Source: UBA1447 sp964612185 (GTDB lineage: Bacteria > Bacillota > Clostridia > Oscillospirales > Acutalibacteraceae). From it: a stretch of 64,000 nt of DNA. This document shows, in pieces, positions 7,802 through 16,171 of this stretch. The notes under the pieces are model-generated. The model made no database searches and was not told the DNA's origin. It saw only the letters and a list, made by a program, of their open reading frames with translations. Every line of letters starts with the position of its first letter. Position 1 is the stretch's first letter. The stretch spans positions 58,248 to 122,247 of the forward strand of contig CAZTCR010000003.1 in the NCBI GenBank assembly GCA_964612185.1, read 5' to 3'. Made by a program: the position numbers and the translations under genes.

Positions 7802-9043
7802 ATGGATATCACCCAAAAAGACAAGGAAATCCTGCGCACGCTTGCCTCAAAGTATATGGAGATAGCCTCGCTGCCCGTTCAACGGGAAAAAATGGAGCTT
7901 TGGAAAGCGCTGAACCGCGGCAAAATGCAGCGCCCCATGGTCGTGCTGGACCAGCTGCCCTGGAACGAGCTGAACAGCGAAGGGGACCTGACCTGCCAAG
8001 CGCAGAATTCTTTTTGCAGAGGGCTTGAATGGGATTTGCGCTCTACCATTTATAAGTGGGAGCATTTCCCCGTCGATATGGTTGTGGAACCATTTATCAC
8101 CATCCCGAAATCTATCATCAACACCGGTTACGGTATCGGCGCCGATGAAGAAATTCTGCGCACGGACGAAACCAGCGGTGTGGTATCCCACCACTACAAC
8201 AACCAGATACAAACCGATGAGGATATCGATAAAATCAAAGATATGGTCATCATTCATCATGAAGACACCAGTAAATATTTTATGGACCAGGCTCAGGATA
8301 TTTTCAGCGGCATCGCGCCGGTGAGACAAAGCGGCGGTTTGCAGCTCCATCTCGGCGTTTGGGATACGCTGTCGATGCTCATGGGTGTCGAAAACATCTA
8401 TTTTGATTTAGTTGACCGGCCGGAATTTATCCACAAAGCGATGGATCGAATCACAGCATCCGTCATCGCGGGCATTGAGCAGATCAACAAGCTCAAGATT
8501 TATAACGGCAATGCCAACACCTGCCACTGCTCCTATGTTTATACCGATGAGCTCCTGCCGGACTTTGGCGCGGGCAAAGGAAGTTCAACGCAAAACGGCT
8601 GGGCTTTCGGGCTCGCGCAGCTGTTCACGTCCGTCAGCCCCGCTGTTACAGAAGAGTTTGAGCTCCCGTACATTTCCCGCATGGCGGAATACTTTGGCAT
8701 GATTTACTACGGCTGCTGCGACCGGCTGGACGACCGGCTGGATTTGGTGAAAAAAATCCCACATGTCAAAAAGGTTTCCTGCAGCCCGTGGAGCAACCGC
8801 GATGTTTTTGCGGAAAAAATCGGGCCGGAGCTTGTTATGTCCAACAAACCGACACCCGCGCTGGTGGCAGAAGACTCCTTTGAGCCGGAGGCTGTGCGCA
8901 AAGATTTGGAACTGACGATGGCCGCCGCAAAAAGAAACGGCGTCAACCTCGAGTTTATACTCAAGGATATTTCCACCGTTCAATACAAACCGGAGCGGCT
9001 GACCGAATGGGCGAATGTCGCAATGGCTGTTGTGACAAAATAG
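7802..9043 (+). CDS. Uroporphyrinogen decarboxylase-like (UroD superfamily) protein
   Basis: Encodes 413 residues of the UroD/methyltransferase TIM-barrel superfamily, recognised by YGCCDRLDDRLDLVKKIP and KVSCSPWSN in the C-terminal half and by the overall length. Members of this branch are annotated as UroD-like or corrinoid-type methyltransferases and recur beside sugar-degradation genes in Clostridia rather than in haem operons. No haem biosynthesis genes or corrinoid protein are nearby, so haem synthesis is unlikely. AAAGG lies 10 bases before the ATG. It shares the transcript with the upstream toroid protein and probably the small membrane protein downstream. Confidence 0.65.
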   Translation: MDITQKDKEILRTLASKYMEIASLPVQREKMELWKALNRGKMQRPMVVLDQLPWNELNSEGDLTCQAQNSFCRGLEWDLRSTIYKWEHFPVDMVVEPFITIPKSIINTGYGIGADEEILRTDETSGVVSHHYNNQIQTDEDIDKIKDMVIIHHEDTSKYFMDQAQDIFSGIAPVRQSGGLQLHLGVWDTLSMLMGVENIYFDLVDRPEFIHKAMDRITASVIAGIEQINKLKIYNGNANTCHCSYVYTDELLPDFGAGKGSSTQNGWAFGLAQLFTSVSPAVTEEFELPYISRMAEYFGMIYYGCCDRLDDRLDLVKKIPHVKKVSCSPWSNRDVFAEKIGPELVMSNKPTPALVAEDSFEPEAVRKDLELTMAAAKRNGVNLEFILKDISTVQYKPERLTEWANVAMAVVTK

Positions 9044-9121
9044 CAAATCACATCGGCAAGCGGCAATCTCTCAATTTTCAAAGAACCGATTTCATCATCA
9101 GGAAGGGTTGGATATTAAAGA

Positions 9122-9403
9122 ATGTCAGAATTGTTTGAAGCGTTTATGATTATCAGCTTTGGGCTTTCCTGGCCTGTATCGATTTCAAAATCAATCAGGT
9201 CGCGCACGGCGAAGGGCAAAAGCTTTGTGTTTATGCTGTTTGTCCTGTTCGGATACGCCTGCGGAATTACCTCCAAGCTGTTAAAAGGCAACCTGACTTA
9301 TGTTTTTGTTTTTTATGTGTTGAACTTTGTGATGGTGGCGGTTGATTTATGCCTGTTTTACCGAAACAGCAAGCTTGACGCCCTGAAGAATAAGGAGCAG
9401 TAG
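9122..9403 (+). CDS. Small three-helix membrane protein, PQ-loop/SemiSWEET-like
   Basis: Encodes 93 residues with three hydrophobic segments (about 5-22, 35-55 and 60-80) separated by short polar turns. The pattern SWPVSISKSIRS, TAKGKS and FGYACGITSKLL resembles half-size PQ-loop sugar transporters (SemiSWEET), which work as dimers. The resemblance is by eye, and the PQ dipeptide itself is not present (WPVS occupies the position). A GGAAGGG site lies unusually far (14 bases) from the ATG. It ends a plus-strand unit with a lyase-like and a UroD-like gene and is followed by a strong bidirectional terminator. Confidence 0.55.
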   Translation: MSELFEAFMIISFGLSWPVSISKSIRSRTAKGKSFVFMLFVLFGYACGITSKLLKGNLTYVFVFYVLNFVMVAVDLCLFYRNSKLDALKNKEQ

Positions 9404-9451
9404 GGAATAGTTCGCTGACTCACGAGGGACTCTGTTAAAATCAAAATGTAC

Positions 9452-9492
9452 AAAAAGGACGGCTCAGTGAAATTCACTTTGCCGTCCTTTTT
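9452..9492. terminator. Bidirectional rho-independent terminator
   Basis: AAAAAGGACGGC (9452-9463) is perfectly matched by GCCGTCCTTTTT (9481-9492), and the loop contains a further AGTGA/TCACT stem. A- and T-tracts on both sides let it serve the converging plus-strand unit and the ThuA-like gene. Confidence 0.9.
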
Positions 9493-9500
9493 ATCTGCTT

Positions 9501-10256
9501 TTAGTTGCCAAACCGTTTCTTTTTTTCCTTCGGCGGGATGGTCTCGAACGGAAACTTTGCGTGGATGCAATCTCCGTCCGGTTTATAGCCGCTTTCGCCG
9601 CTGTCGTGTTTGGTTACCCACAAAACCGCGTTTTCGACAATCTTCCGGATGTTTTCGTTATAGTAAATCGGGAAGGACTCATGCCCGGGCTGAAAGTAAA
9701 AGACTCTGCCCGCTCCGCGGGTAAAGGTGCAGCCGCTCCTGAAAACCTCGCCGCCCGAAAACCAGCCGGTAAAAACAAGCGCATCCGGCTTCGGAATATC
9801 GAAATACTCGCCGTACATTTCCTCCCCGTCCAGCCTGAAGCCCTGCGGAACATCCTTTGCAATCGGGTGATACGGGTCCGTGGTCCATATCCTTTCCGCC
9901 TCGCCCTCTTTCTCGCGCCAGCGCAGGGAACAGAGCGTGCCCATCAGCTTTTGAAACACCTTGGAGTAATGGCCGGAATGCAGAACAATGATGCCCATGC
10001 CATCCTCGACTCTTTTACAAAGCTTTTCGACAAGCTCGTCTTTCACTTCGCCGTGCCTGCAGTGCCCCCACCACAGGATGACATCCGTGTTATTCAGCAC
10101 TTCATCCGGCAGACCCTGGTCCGGGTCATCCAGCAGCGCGGTTGTAACGGCGTATTCCCCTTTATCGGCGAAAATTTCTTTGATCGCCGCGTTCATGCCA
10201 TCGGGGTATGCTTTGCCTTTGTGTGTGCTTTCGTTCCAAACGGTAATGTTTATCAT
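9501..10256 (-). CDS. ThuA-like domain protein
   Basis: Encodes 251 residues of the ThuA family (glutamine-amidotransferase-like fold). Key patches are ITVWNE at the N-terminus, DVILWWGH, GIIVLHSGHYS and the C-terminal GRVFYFQPGHESFP. Family members occur in sugar utilisation loci (ThuA of rhizobia acts in trehalose use), but the catalysis is poorly defined; the usual nucleophile Cys of amidotransferases is replaced. The start is ATG 10256, with AAGGA at a good distance; a longer frame to 10277 lacks a site. It stands alone between the terminator at 9452-9492 and barstar. Confidence 0.85.
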   Translation of the reverse strand: MINITVWNESTHKGKAYPDGMNAAIKEIFADKGEYAVTTALLDDPDQGLPDEVLNNTDVILWWGHCRHGEVKDELVEKLCKRVEDGMGIIVLHSGHYSKVFQKLMGTLCSLRWREKEGEAERIWTTDPYHPIAKDVPQGFRLDGEEMYGEYFDIPKPDALVFTGWFSGGEVFRSGCTFTRGAGRVFYFQPGHESFPIYYNENIRKIVENAVLWVTKHDSGESGYKPDGDCIHAKFPFETIPPKEKKKRFGN

Positions 10257-10326
10257 TTCAAATCCTTCTTTCAACAAGGTTAAATAAGCAGTTATTGAAC
10301 GGCATGAAAAGCCGGGTTTTCACTTT

Positions 10327-10593
10327 TTATTTAACAATAACCTGCAACCCGGAATTGTTTTCGGCTGCTTCGGAAAAAACGGACAAAAATATTTTGCCAT
10401 ATTCGCCCAGGTTTTCTTCCAGCGACAGCGCATATTTTACCGTAATCTCGGTATCCGCCATAGAGGTCAGGCAGTCATACAAAGCATTCAGGTTTTTGCC
10501 ATAATAAGCGGGGAACGCACACTTTTTTGCAAGATATTTGTGCGTGTTTTCGCGCGTATTCATTTTTCTGGCATCAAGTGTTATTTTTTTCAT
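10327..10593 (-). CDS. Barstar-family ribonuclease inhibitor
   Basis: Encodes 88 residues. AYYGKNLNALYDCLT is the conserved barstar core that plugs the ribonuclease active site, and the length equals classical barstar (about 90). It begins 11 bases after the stop of a secreted barnase homologue. The pair therefore has the order barnase then barstar on one transcript, from the promoter at 11271-11299. The protein stays in the cytoplasm (no signal) and should protect the producer from unexported or re-entering ribonuclease. Confidence 0.93.
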   Translation of the reverse strand: MKKITLDARKMNTRENTHKYLAKKCAFPAYYGKNLNALYDCLTSMADTEITVKYALSLEENLGEYGKIFLSVFSEAAENNSGLQVIVK

Positions 10594-10604
10594 TTGTACT
10601 CACT

Positions 10605-11207
10605 TTAATATAACCGAATAAAGGTTTCATAGTGGTCTGGGGTGTAATAAATCAAACCGTCATTTGAGTATACCAGGCGTTTGGGGCCTCTGTCATGTGC
10701 GCCCAAGGTATCAATGTCACATTCAAAAAACTTGCGGCCGCTTGCTTCGGGAAACGGCTTGACACCGTTATCGTCCGGATAATTACCGAAATGACTCCCG
10801 CCGATGCATTTGCCGGGTGCATAGGGTTCCAAGTCGCCGCCCGGCCAGCCAAGTGCCTGAGCCTGTGCTTTGGTAATAAAATTATTGGGCAGTTTTTTAT
10901 AGGTATGAATGTATAAAGAAACATCTTCTTTGGTGGTGTAAGCGCCGTCCGGTTGTATACCCTTTTTAGTGGTTAGCTGTGCGGGCTTGGTCGTCGTCTG
11001 CGCCGGGTTTGTTGCAGCTTGCGTAGGTAATGCCGATGTTTGTGTGTCGTCAAGGCTTAATACTGTTTCCTGCTGCAAGGCAATAGTGCTTTCGGCAGCG
11101 GTTGTCACAGGGGTGATTTTTATCAGGTCGGAGATATTGAATTTACATCCGGAAAAAACGCTGACAAAAATTAGTAAAGATACTGCGAATGCTATAAATT
11201 TCTTCAT
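10605..11207 (-). CDS. Secreted barnase-like guanyl-specific ribonuclease (lipoprotein)
   Basis: Encodes 200 residues. Residues 1-21 are a lipoprotein signal (VFSGC, Cys21). Residues 35-82 are a Thr/Gln/Ala-rich linker. Residues 88-200 align along their whole length with barnase (EDVSLYIHTYKKLP, APGKCIGGS, DHYETF). The barnase catalytic residues are all present: Glu162 (barnase Glu73), Arg173 and Arg177 (Arg83/Arg87) and His192 (His102). The lipid anchor plus flexible tether is unusual, because classical barnase is freely secreted. It is followed by barstar. Its likely role is RNA scavenging or contact-type antagonism; the sequence does not decide. AAAGGA precedes the ATG. Confidence 0.93.
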   Translation of the reverse strand: MKKFIAFAVSLLIFVSVFSGCKFNISDLIKITPVTTAAESTIALQQETVLSLDDTQTSALPTQAATNPAQTTTKPAQLTTKKGIQPDGAYTTKEDVSLYIHTYKKLPNNFITKAQAQALGWPGGDLEPYAPGKCIGGSHFGNYPDDNGVKPFPEASGRKFFECDIDTLGAHDRGPKRLVYSNDGLIYYTPDHYETFIRLY

Positions 11208-11270
11208 ACCACATTCCTTTTTCGTGTTGGTTCATACTTGTTGCTGTTGCCCGATTTGTTCGTTTATGCT

Positions 11271-11299
11271 ATTGTATCCAACCCTTTTTGCTTTGTCAA
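11271..11299 (-). promoter_or_regulatory. Sigma-A promoter of barnase-barstar
   Basis: On the minus strand TTGACA (11294-11299) and TACAAT (11271-11276) are separated by 17 bases. Transcription would start near 11264, giving a leader of about 57 bases before the barnase ATG. Confidence 0.8.
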
Positions 11300-11325
11300 T
11301 CAATTTGAAGGGTAGGTGCGAATAA

Positions 11326-11364
11326 AAAAGCCATAGGCGGGTGTACTCCCTGCCAATGGCTCTT
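11326..11364 (-). terminator. Rho-independent terminator of the 720-residue toroid-like gene
   Basis: On the minus strand AGCCATTGGCAGGG pairs with CCCGCCTATGGCT (one mismatch) and is followed by TTTTTTA. It lies about 30 bases after the stop at 11395. Confidence 0.8.
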
Positions 11365-11394
11365 TTCAGTCAATTTGTTAAGACTTTCGCGAGT

Positions 11395-13557
11395 TTATTC
11401 CTGGTCAAGCACCTTGAACAGTTCCTCAAACGGGATGCCGCTGTCCTTGCCGTTATCCACAATCAGCTTGTTGTACCTGGCAAGCCAGTATGGCATGATG
11501 ATGTTGTAAGATTCTTGCAAATGCCTGCCCATATGCCCTTGCTTTGCCTGGAAAAAGTTCGCGCCGGTGGAGCCTCTTTCATCCATCGCCACGGCATAGG
11601 GGGTTTTGCCGTCTTTGTAGAACATGTAGCCCTCGTCCTCAACCATATCCGGGCGGGTCGAGTTGTCTGTGAAAAACTCGCGGGAATTGACGGGGTAACG
11701 GCTGATCTGCCATTTGAGCATGTCAATGCAGGAACGGCCGAAAGCATCAAACTGCTCTTTTTCATTGTTGATAACCTGGTATATCAGCGACCATTCGATG
11801 TCCCTGGCGTACTTTTCCAACGCCCACCAGGAGTCCGCGCCCTGCCGGTATTTTTCAATCAGAACGGGGTCGTTTTCCAACTGTGAGAGCGTGTAGTATG
11901 ATATCGCTGCCATGCGGACATCGGAGTAATTCATAATCTTCACAACTCTGTTGAAGATTTCCTCGTCGTTGTCCTCATCTTCAACAAGGTCTTTCGCGAT
12001 GATGCGGTAGCGTTCAAAATGTTCCCTGAGCAGGTCGGCATAACGGTACGGTTCGTCGAGCGCGAGCTTGCGGTATTCTTGATTCCACTGCTCGTCGCCG
12101 GTGATGTGGTGCGCAACTTTATAAAGCTGCAACAGGATGGACAGACCGAGCGGCGCGTCGGGGAAGCCGTCGCTATACTCGTTAACATAATACTCGCGGT
12201 TCATGCGCGCCCAGGAGGTCGGCTGCCCGCCGGCGTCGGTATGGCAGTAGTTGTTGTTTGTAAAATGGTTCGCATGCCGTTGAACAATGGTTTTAATAAT
12301 TTCGGCAAGCTCCGGGTCTTCCGGACCCAGCACATCATACGCCAGGTGCCAAACAGCGTAATGGCCGACCAGCTCGTCGTTGGAGGTGTCACATTTATAG
12401 ATAATTTCGTCGTCGCCCCAATGTTTGCCTGTTTTGGGGTTGACTTCATCGGTATACAGTTTCTTGAGCCGCGCGGGGATTTCCATGGAACTGTCGATGG
12501 TCAGCAGTGCCGGCAAGTCATCGCCTTTTTCGGAAGTGGAAGGAATACGAACGGAAACCAGCTTACCGTCAGGCGTGAACTTTTTACGGAAAAATACGCC
12601 GTCGCCGAACGGAATCGGGTCATTCTCCGGGTCATTGACATGGTAGGAGCGCGCGATATATCCTTCCACATTGCGGAAGACGATTTCCGGCATGCCTTCG
12701 GTCGCCCAATCCTCCGGATTGGCCGGACCGACCTTACTCACCACATACCCGGTTGGACCGTTATCCGGCATATTAATTTTGTATTCTTTCCCTTCCAGCA
12801 GAAACTTATCACTCGCTCTGTTGGTGCCGGGCTTGTTATAACGCACAAAGGAAGCTACCTCACCCTTCCAGCTCGGTATATACGCCAGCAACAGAATTGC
12901 TTCCGTCCAGCGGGTCGCGACTTCTCTCGCGCGGGTGATTTCTTCTTTGGTTGCGGTGGGGTCGTCCTTCAGCACGGCGTAACGGCAAATGTCGCCCATG
13001 GCGACAAGGGATGTCCACAAGCCGTCGTTATCGGATTCCCGGCCGATCCAGCGGTTATTCTTTTTATCCCAACGGGCGCCGCTGAGCATACCCCTGCGCT
13101 GCACATGCTTCACATCGACATCGGAGAGGAAAACCGCTTTTTCCTTTGCGGACATCCATTTCATCGCGATATGGGACACGCTGGTCTTGGTGAGTACATA
13201 CACGCCGTTGTCCCCATCTCCGTCAACCGCCACCACTTCATTGTCGAGCATATAGGACGCAGCCCGGAAACACTGTACCCGGTCAAGGGGTTCGGGTTCT
13301 TTTTCGTTCACACGCCACAGTCCTTCGTTGGTCCCGAGCCATAGAACCCCGTTGGCATCCTCATAAACGCAGGTGATCATTTCCGGTGTTAAAAAGTCCG
13401 GCAGGCGCATCGCTTGTTCCGCTCTCAACGCTGTTTTCGGCAGGCTTTCCAGCGCCTTCACTCTTTCGGGGTTTGCCTCCCTTGTCTGCCTGATGGCAAG
13501 GCGCTGCAGGGTTTCTTTGATTTCAACCGGTTTACCCAGATAGTCTCTTTTTGTCAT
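11395..13557 (-). CDS. Large uncharacterised helical-toroid-like protein with N-terminal propeller-type repeat
   Basis: Encodes 720 residues with no signal peptide or membrane segment. Near residue 80, GVLWLGTNEGLWRV matches a two-component-regulator-propeller repeat, though only one or two copies are visible. From about residue 150 onward the protein is helical, with Trp/Tyr-rich turns (RESDNDGLWTSL, CHTDAGGQPTSWARMNREYYVNEYSDGFPDAPLG split over a long cleft-like region), suggestive of an (alpha/alpha) toroid carbohydrate enzyme. I do not recognise a named family. The start is ATG 13557 (GAGGG, 7-base spacer), confirmed by the promoter at 13630-13658, which would start transcription near 13623. 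It forms a single-gene unit with its own terminator. Confidence 0.55.
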   Translation of the reverse strand: MTKRDYLGKPVEIKETLQRLAIRQTREANPERVKALESLPKTALRAEQAMRLPDFLTPEMITCVYEDANGVLWLGTNEGLWRVNEKEPEPLDRVQCFRAASYMLDNEVVAVDGDGDNGVYVLTKTSVSHIAMKWMSAKEKAVFLSDVDVKHVQRRGMLSGARWDKKNNRWIGRESDNDGLWTSLVAMGDICRYAVLKDDPTATKEEITRAREVATRWTEAILLLAYIPSWKGEVASFVRYNKPGTNRASDKFLLEGKEYKINMPDNGPTGYVVSKVGPANPEDWATEGMPEIVFRNVEGYIARSYHVNDPENDPIPFGDGVFFRKKFTPDGKLVSVRIPSTSEKGDDLPALLTIDSSMEIPARLKKLYTDEVNPKTGKHWGDDEIIYKCDTSNDELVGHYAVWHLAYDVLGPEDPELAEIIKTIVQRHANHFTNNNYCHTDAGGQPTSWARMNREYYVNEYSDGFPDAPLGLSILLQLYKVAHHITGDEQWNQEYRKLALDEPYRYADLLREHFERYRIIAKDLVEDEDNDEEIFNRVVKIMNYSDVRMAAISYYTLSQLENDPVLIEKYRQGADSWWALEKYARDIEWSLIYQVINNEKEQFDAFGRSCIDMLKWQISRYPVNSREFFTDNSTRPDMVEDEGYMFYKDGKTPYAVAMDERGSTGANFFQAKQGHMGRHLQESYNIIMPYWLARYNKLIVDNGKDSGIPFEELFKVLDQE

Positions 13558-13629
13558 CGATATTCCCTCATCATTATTTATTTGACAGGCAAACACCCAA
13601 ATAGCGTATTGCCTCGCATTCACTTCTGT

Positions 13630-13658
13630 ATTCTACTATCCGGCACCGGTTGTGTCAA
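13630..13658 (-). promoter_or_regulatory. Sigma-A promoter of the toroid-like gene
   Basis: On the minus strand TTGACA (13653-13658), a 17-base spacer and TAGAAT (13630-13635). The spacer carries the small palindrome ACCGGTGCCGG. Confidence 0.8.
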
Positions 13659-13700
13659 GCAGATGCCACTGCGTTGGCTTGGTCTTTCAGGAAGTAAAAC

Positions 13701-13729
13701 AGCCGGCATTGCTTTGGCAAATGCCGGCT
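13701..13729 (-). terminator. Hairpin terminator after clostripain gene
   Basis: AGCCGGCATT (13701-13710) pairs with AATGCCGGCT (13720-13729), a 10-base-pair stem. On the minus strand it is followed by GTTTTA. It ends the long minus-strand gene run. Confidence 0.65.
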
Positions 13730-13756
13730 GAGATGAATATGGATGCTGTTTTTTAC

Positions 13757-16132
13757 TTACCCGCTTATTGACGGGGTCCAATATCGGTTGTTATAAATGT
13801 CGGTCAAGCGGTAGGTCATCAGGTAATCATTATTGCTTATCGCAATGTTTTGAATGTTCCAGGAGCCGGTCGCGGTATATTGCTCGCCAAGATAGTAAGC
13901 ATCGTTAAACTCCCCGTCGTAAGTGTAGTAATCGCACAAATAGTCGATTTTGTCACCTGCAATGATGTCCAGAAGGCCTTTTGCCGTTGTTTCGCTCTGC
14001 GTTTTTGTATCGTAAATGATTTGCGCGCCGAGCACTTTTCCGTTTGGATTTTCATTGTCAAAAACAAGGATGATATCCACCAGTTGGCCGTTGAGCAGTG
14101 CCGGGACACGCCCTTGGATGGAATAGTCGTCGCCGTGCCGGTCTTCGGAGACCATATAGTAGCTCACGATGTTGCCGTTAAGCGCCAACCAGGTGCCGTC
14201 AAATTCCATGATCAAATCGCCGCTGTCGTTGAAATCATAAACATTGTCCAACCCCAGGTCAATATACCCTTCCCCGTCATCCAGGAAAACATTCAGTTCA
14301 AGGTTTTGAATAAGTTCCCATTGTTTGTCCGGTAGTTCCAGCACTTGTCTGCCGTCTTTTTCTGTAATTTTAAGCGCGGAAGCATCAAAACGATTGTCCT
14401 CATAATACTTTATAGAATCTTTCATGCGCCCGATGTCCAGCCAACCGGGCAAACCGCCGGCTATGCCCGTGATGCTGCTGAAATCTCCGCCCGATATGAA
14501 TGAACTAAGCAAGCCGGTGATAACCTCAGCGCCGCCGCCGGATTGACTGCCGCCGGCAAAGTTGCCAAGCAGCGTTTGGAGCACATTGCCGCTGCCGCTT
14601 GATGTCGCCTGCCCGCCGACCGCTAAGCTCGCGAAACTTTTGAGGCATTCGCTGTAGCCCGCGTCAATACCAATCTCATCATAAGTATTGAGCATAGAAC
14701 CGAGGCTTGAAACCTTGCCTTTCGGAAAGTAGATGGAAAGGCCGTTGGCGTTGACAATATTCGTTGAGGTGCGGTTGTACTTGACGCATTCACGCAGCAC
14801 TTTTGCGAAATCCTTCGCCTCGGAGGTGCCGAGGGTTTCCGCGAAGTTAACCAGGTCGATTTGGTTGAGTTGTGAAGAACCGGCAAATTCTTTGGTGCCT
14901 GCGCGGGCATCTGAAACCTTCTTATACTCCTTACTATCAATCAGCTTGCTTGCGGACGCTGCAAAGGCTGCAAACGGTTCCGGTACCGTGCCTTTCATTT
15001 CCGCCAAATCAATCAAGGAAAGCGTCGCCTGGCTTTTCGGTGTTTTTGCCCGGACTTCTTTCACATAATCGTCAATGAGTATTTTCCCGAGGTCCGTTGA
15101 AGCAATTGATGTGTTGCCGGAAAGCTCAGTTATCCAGCCCGTGTAATACCAGCCGATACCCGGTTCAACTTCCTCGGAAGCAATCATATAATCCGCATAG
15201 GGCTCCAGAACAATCGCGGTTTCGAGCGTTGCCATCAAGCAGGCGTCAAACCCGACGATATCAAAAACGCAACCCCCGTTTTTGAGCGCGATATTGATCT
15301 CGTCGAGCGTCATGCTGTCATTCGGGAAGTTTTGGTCGTACCCGTAGCCGCTCGTCGAGCCGCCGCCATGATCCCATAAAATCAATATGTAACGGTCCGC
15401 CGGGTATGTGGACGAGCAGTATTTGATAAAATCCGAAAGGGTTTCGGGCTTCACCATTGATTTTTTACCGAGATTTTGTTCAAGCGGTTCAAGCCCTTTG
15501 CTCGTTACACGGTAGCGTTGGTTCGTTTTATTGCTGATTATATTGTTGTTCCACTTGGCCGTGCCGCCGGTTTCAACGATGATATTGACCTGGTCGGATA
15601 TCTGCGCCTTCATCATCTCCTGCAGATCAGCGGTTGCCATACCGCCTTTGGATTCGAGGTCCGTCCCGCACAGGTATACCATAACCGTGACCTTGTCGCT
15701 TTTATTGCCTTTTAAAACAGTGTACTTATTGCGGGCTTTTGGAGAAACGGACTGAACAACCGGATACGCGCCTTTGTCAAAGTCGGACGCGGTTGACCCG
15801 TTATTAACTAAATTGTTTATGCTGCCGGAGTCTTTACCCAGCGAGCTGAATAGCAGATACAGCCCCACGGCAACAACAACTAAGATTATAATACCTTTCA
15901 GTGAGCGCCCGTTGAGTGGAACTCCCCGGCTCCCCCCGGATGGATACCCGCCCGTGCCTCTATCGGAACCGTCCCATTCGGGCTGTGTGCCCTGCGGTCT
16001 GTCCGAGTATCCGCCGGCGTTGCCAACCGGTCCCTGGTCTCCCCGGCCCAAGCCGCTGCCGCGTTTATGCACATTCGCGCTGCCCGGTCCGTAATTCTTC
16101 TGCCTGCCGGTCGGTCTGCTTTTTCTTTCCAT
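13757..16132 (-). CDS. Membrane-anchored clostripain-family (C11) cysteine peptidase
   Basis: Encodes 791 residues. Residues 1-75 are a Gly/Arg/Pro-rich cytoplasmic tail, 79-97 one transmembrane helix, and the rest lies outside. Peptidase family C11 is shown by VTVMVYLCGTDLES, by the catalytic His255 in ILWDHGGGS and by the nucleophile Cys298 in GFDACLM. The approximately 250 C-terminal residues form a beta-rich domain (from about 530) separated by a Gly/Ser-rich segment. Clostripains cut after Arg or Lys. The anchored form suggests processing of surface or neighbouring secreted proteins; the preceding gene encodes a propeptide-bearing C39-like protease that could be its target. GGAGG lies 10 bases upstream of the ATG. 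Confidence 0.9.
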   Translation of the reverse strand: MERKSRPTGRQKNYGPGSANVHKRGSGLGRGDQGPVGNAGGYSDRPQGTQPEWDGSDRGTGGYPSGGSRGVPLNGRSLKGIIILVVVAVGLYLLFSSLGKDSGSINNLVNNGSTASDFDKGAYPVVQSVSPKARNKYTVLKGNKSDKVTVMVYLCGTDLESKGGMATADLQEMMKAQISDQVNIIVETGGTAKWNNNIISNKTNQRYRVTSKGLEPLEQNLGKKSMVKPETLSDFIKYCSSTYPADRYILILWDHGGGSTSGYGYDQNFPNDSMTLDEINIALKNGGCVFDIVGFDACLMATLETAIVLEPYADYMIASEEVEPGIGWYYTGWITELSGNTSIASTDLGKILIDDYVKEVRAKTPKSQATLSLIDLAEMKGTVPEPFAAFAASASKLIDSKEYKKVSDARAGTKEFAGSSQLNQIDLVNFAETLGTSEAKDFAKVLRECVKYNRTSTNIVNANGLSIYFPKGKVSSLGSMLNTYDEIGIDAGYSECLKSFASLAVGGQATSSGSGNVLQTLLGNFAGGSQSGGGAEVITGLLSSFISGGDFSSITGIAGGLPGWLDIGRMKDSIKYYEDNRFDASALKITEKDGRQVLELPDKQWELIQNLELNVFLDDGEGYIDLGLDNVYDFNDSGDLIMEFDGTWLALNGNIVSYYMVSEDRHGDDYSIQGRVPALLNGQLVDIILVFDNENPNGKVLGAQIIYDTKTQSETTAKGLLDIIAGDKIDYLCDYYTYDGEFNDAYYLGEQYTATGSWNIQNIAISNNDYLMTYRLTDIYNNRYWTPSISG

Positions 16133-16171
16133 TTGATGGGCACCTCCTTTTTTTATGGCGTATTATTTTTA

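Noticed and set aside
7802..9043. Haem-biosynthesis uroporphyrinogen decarboxylase (hemE)
   Set aside because: The sequence belongs to the divergent UroD-like branch and no haem genes are nearby.
12019..13344. Long plus-strand open frame of 441 codons
   Set aside because: It is antisense to the 720-residue toroid-like gene, which has its own promoter, ribosome binding site and terminator; the composition is that of a shadow frame.
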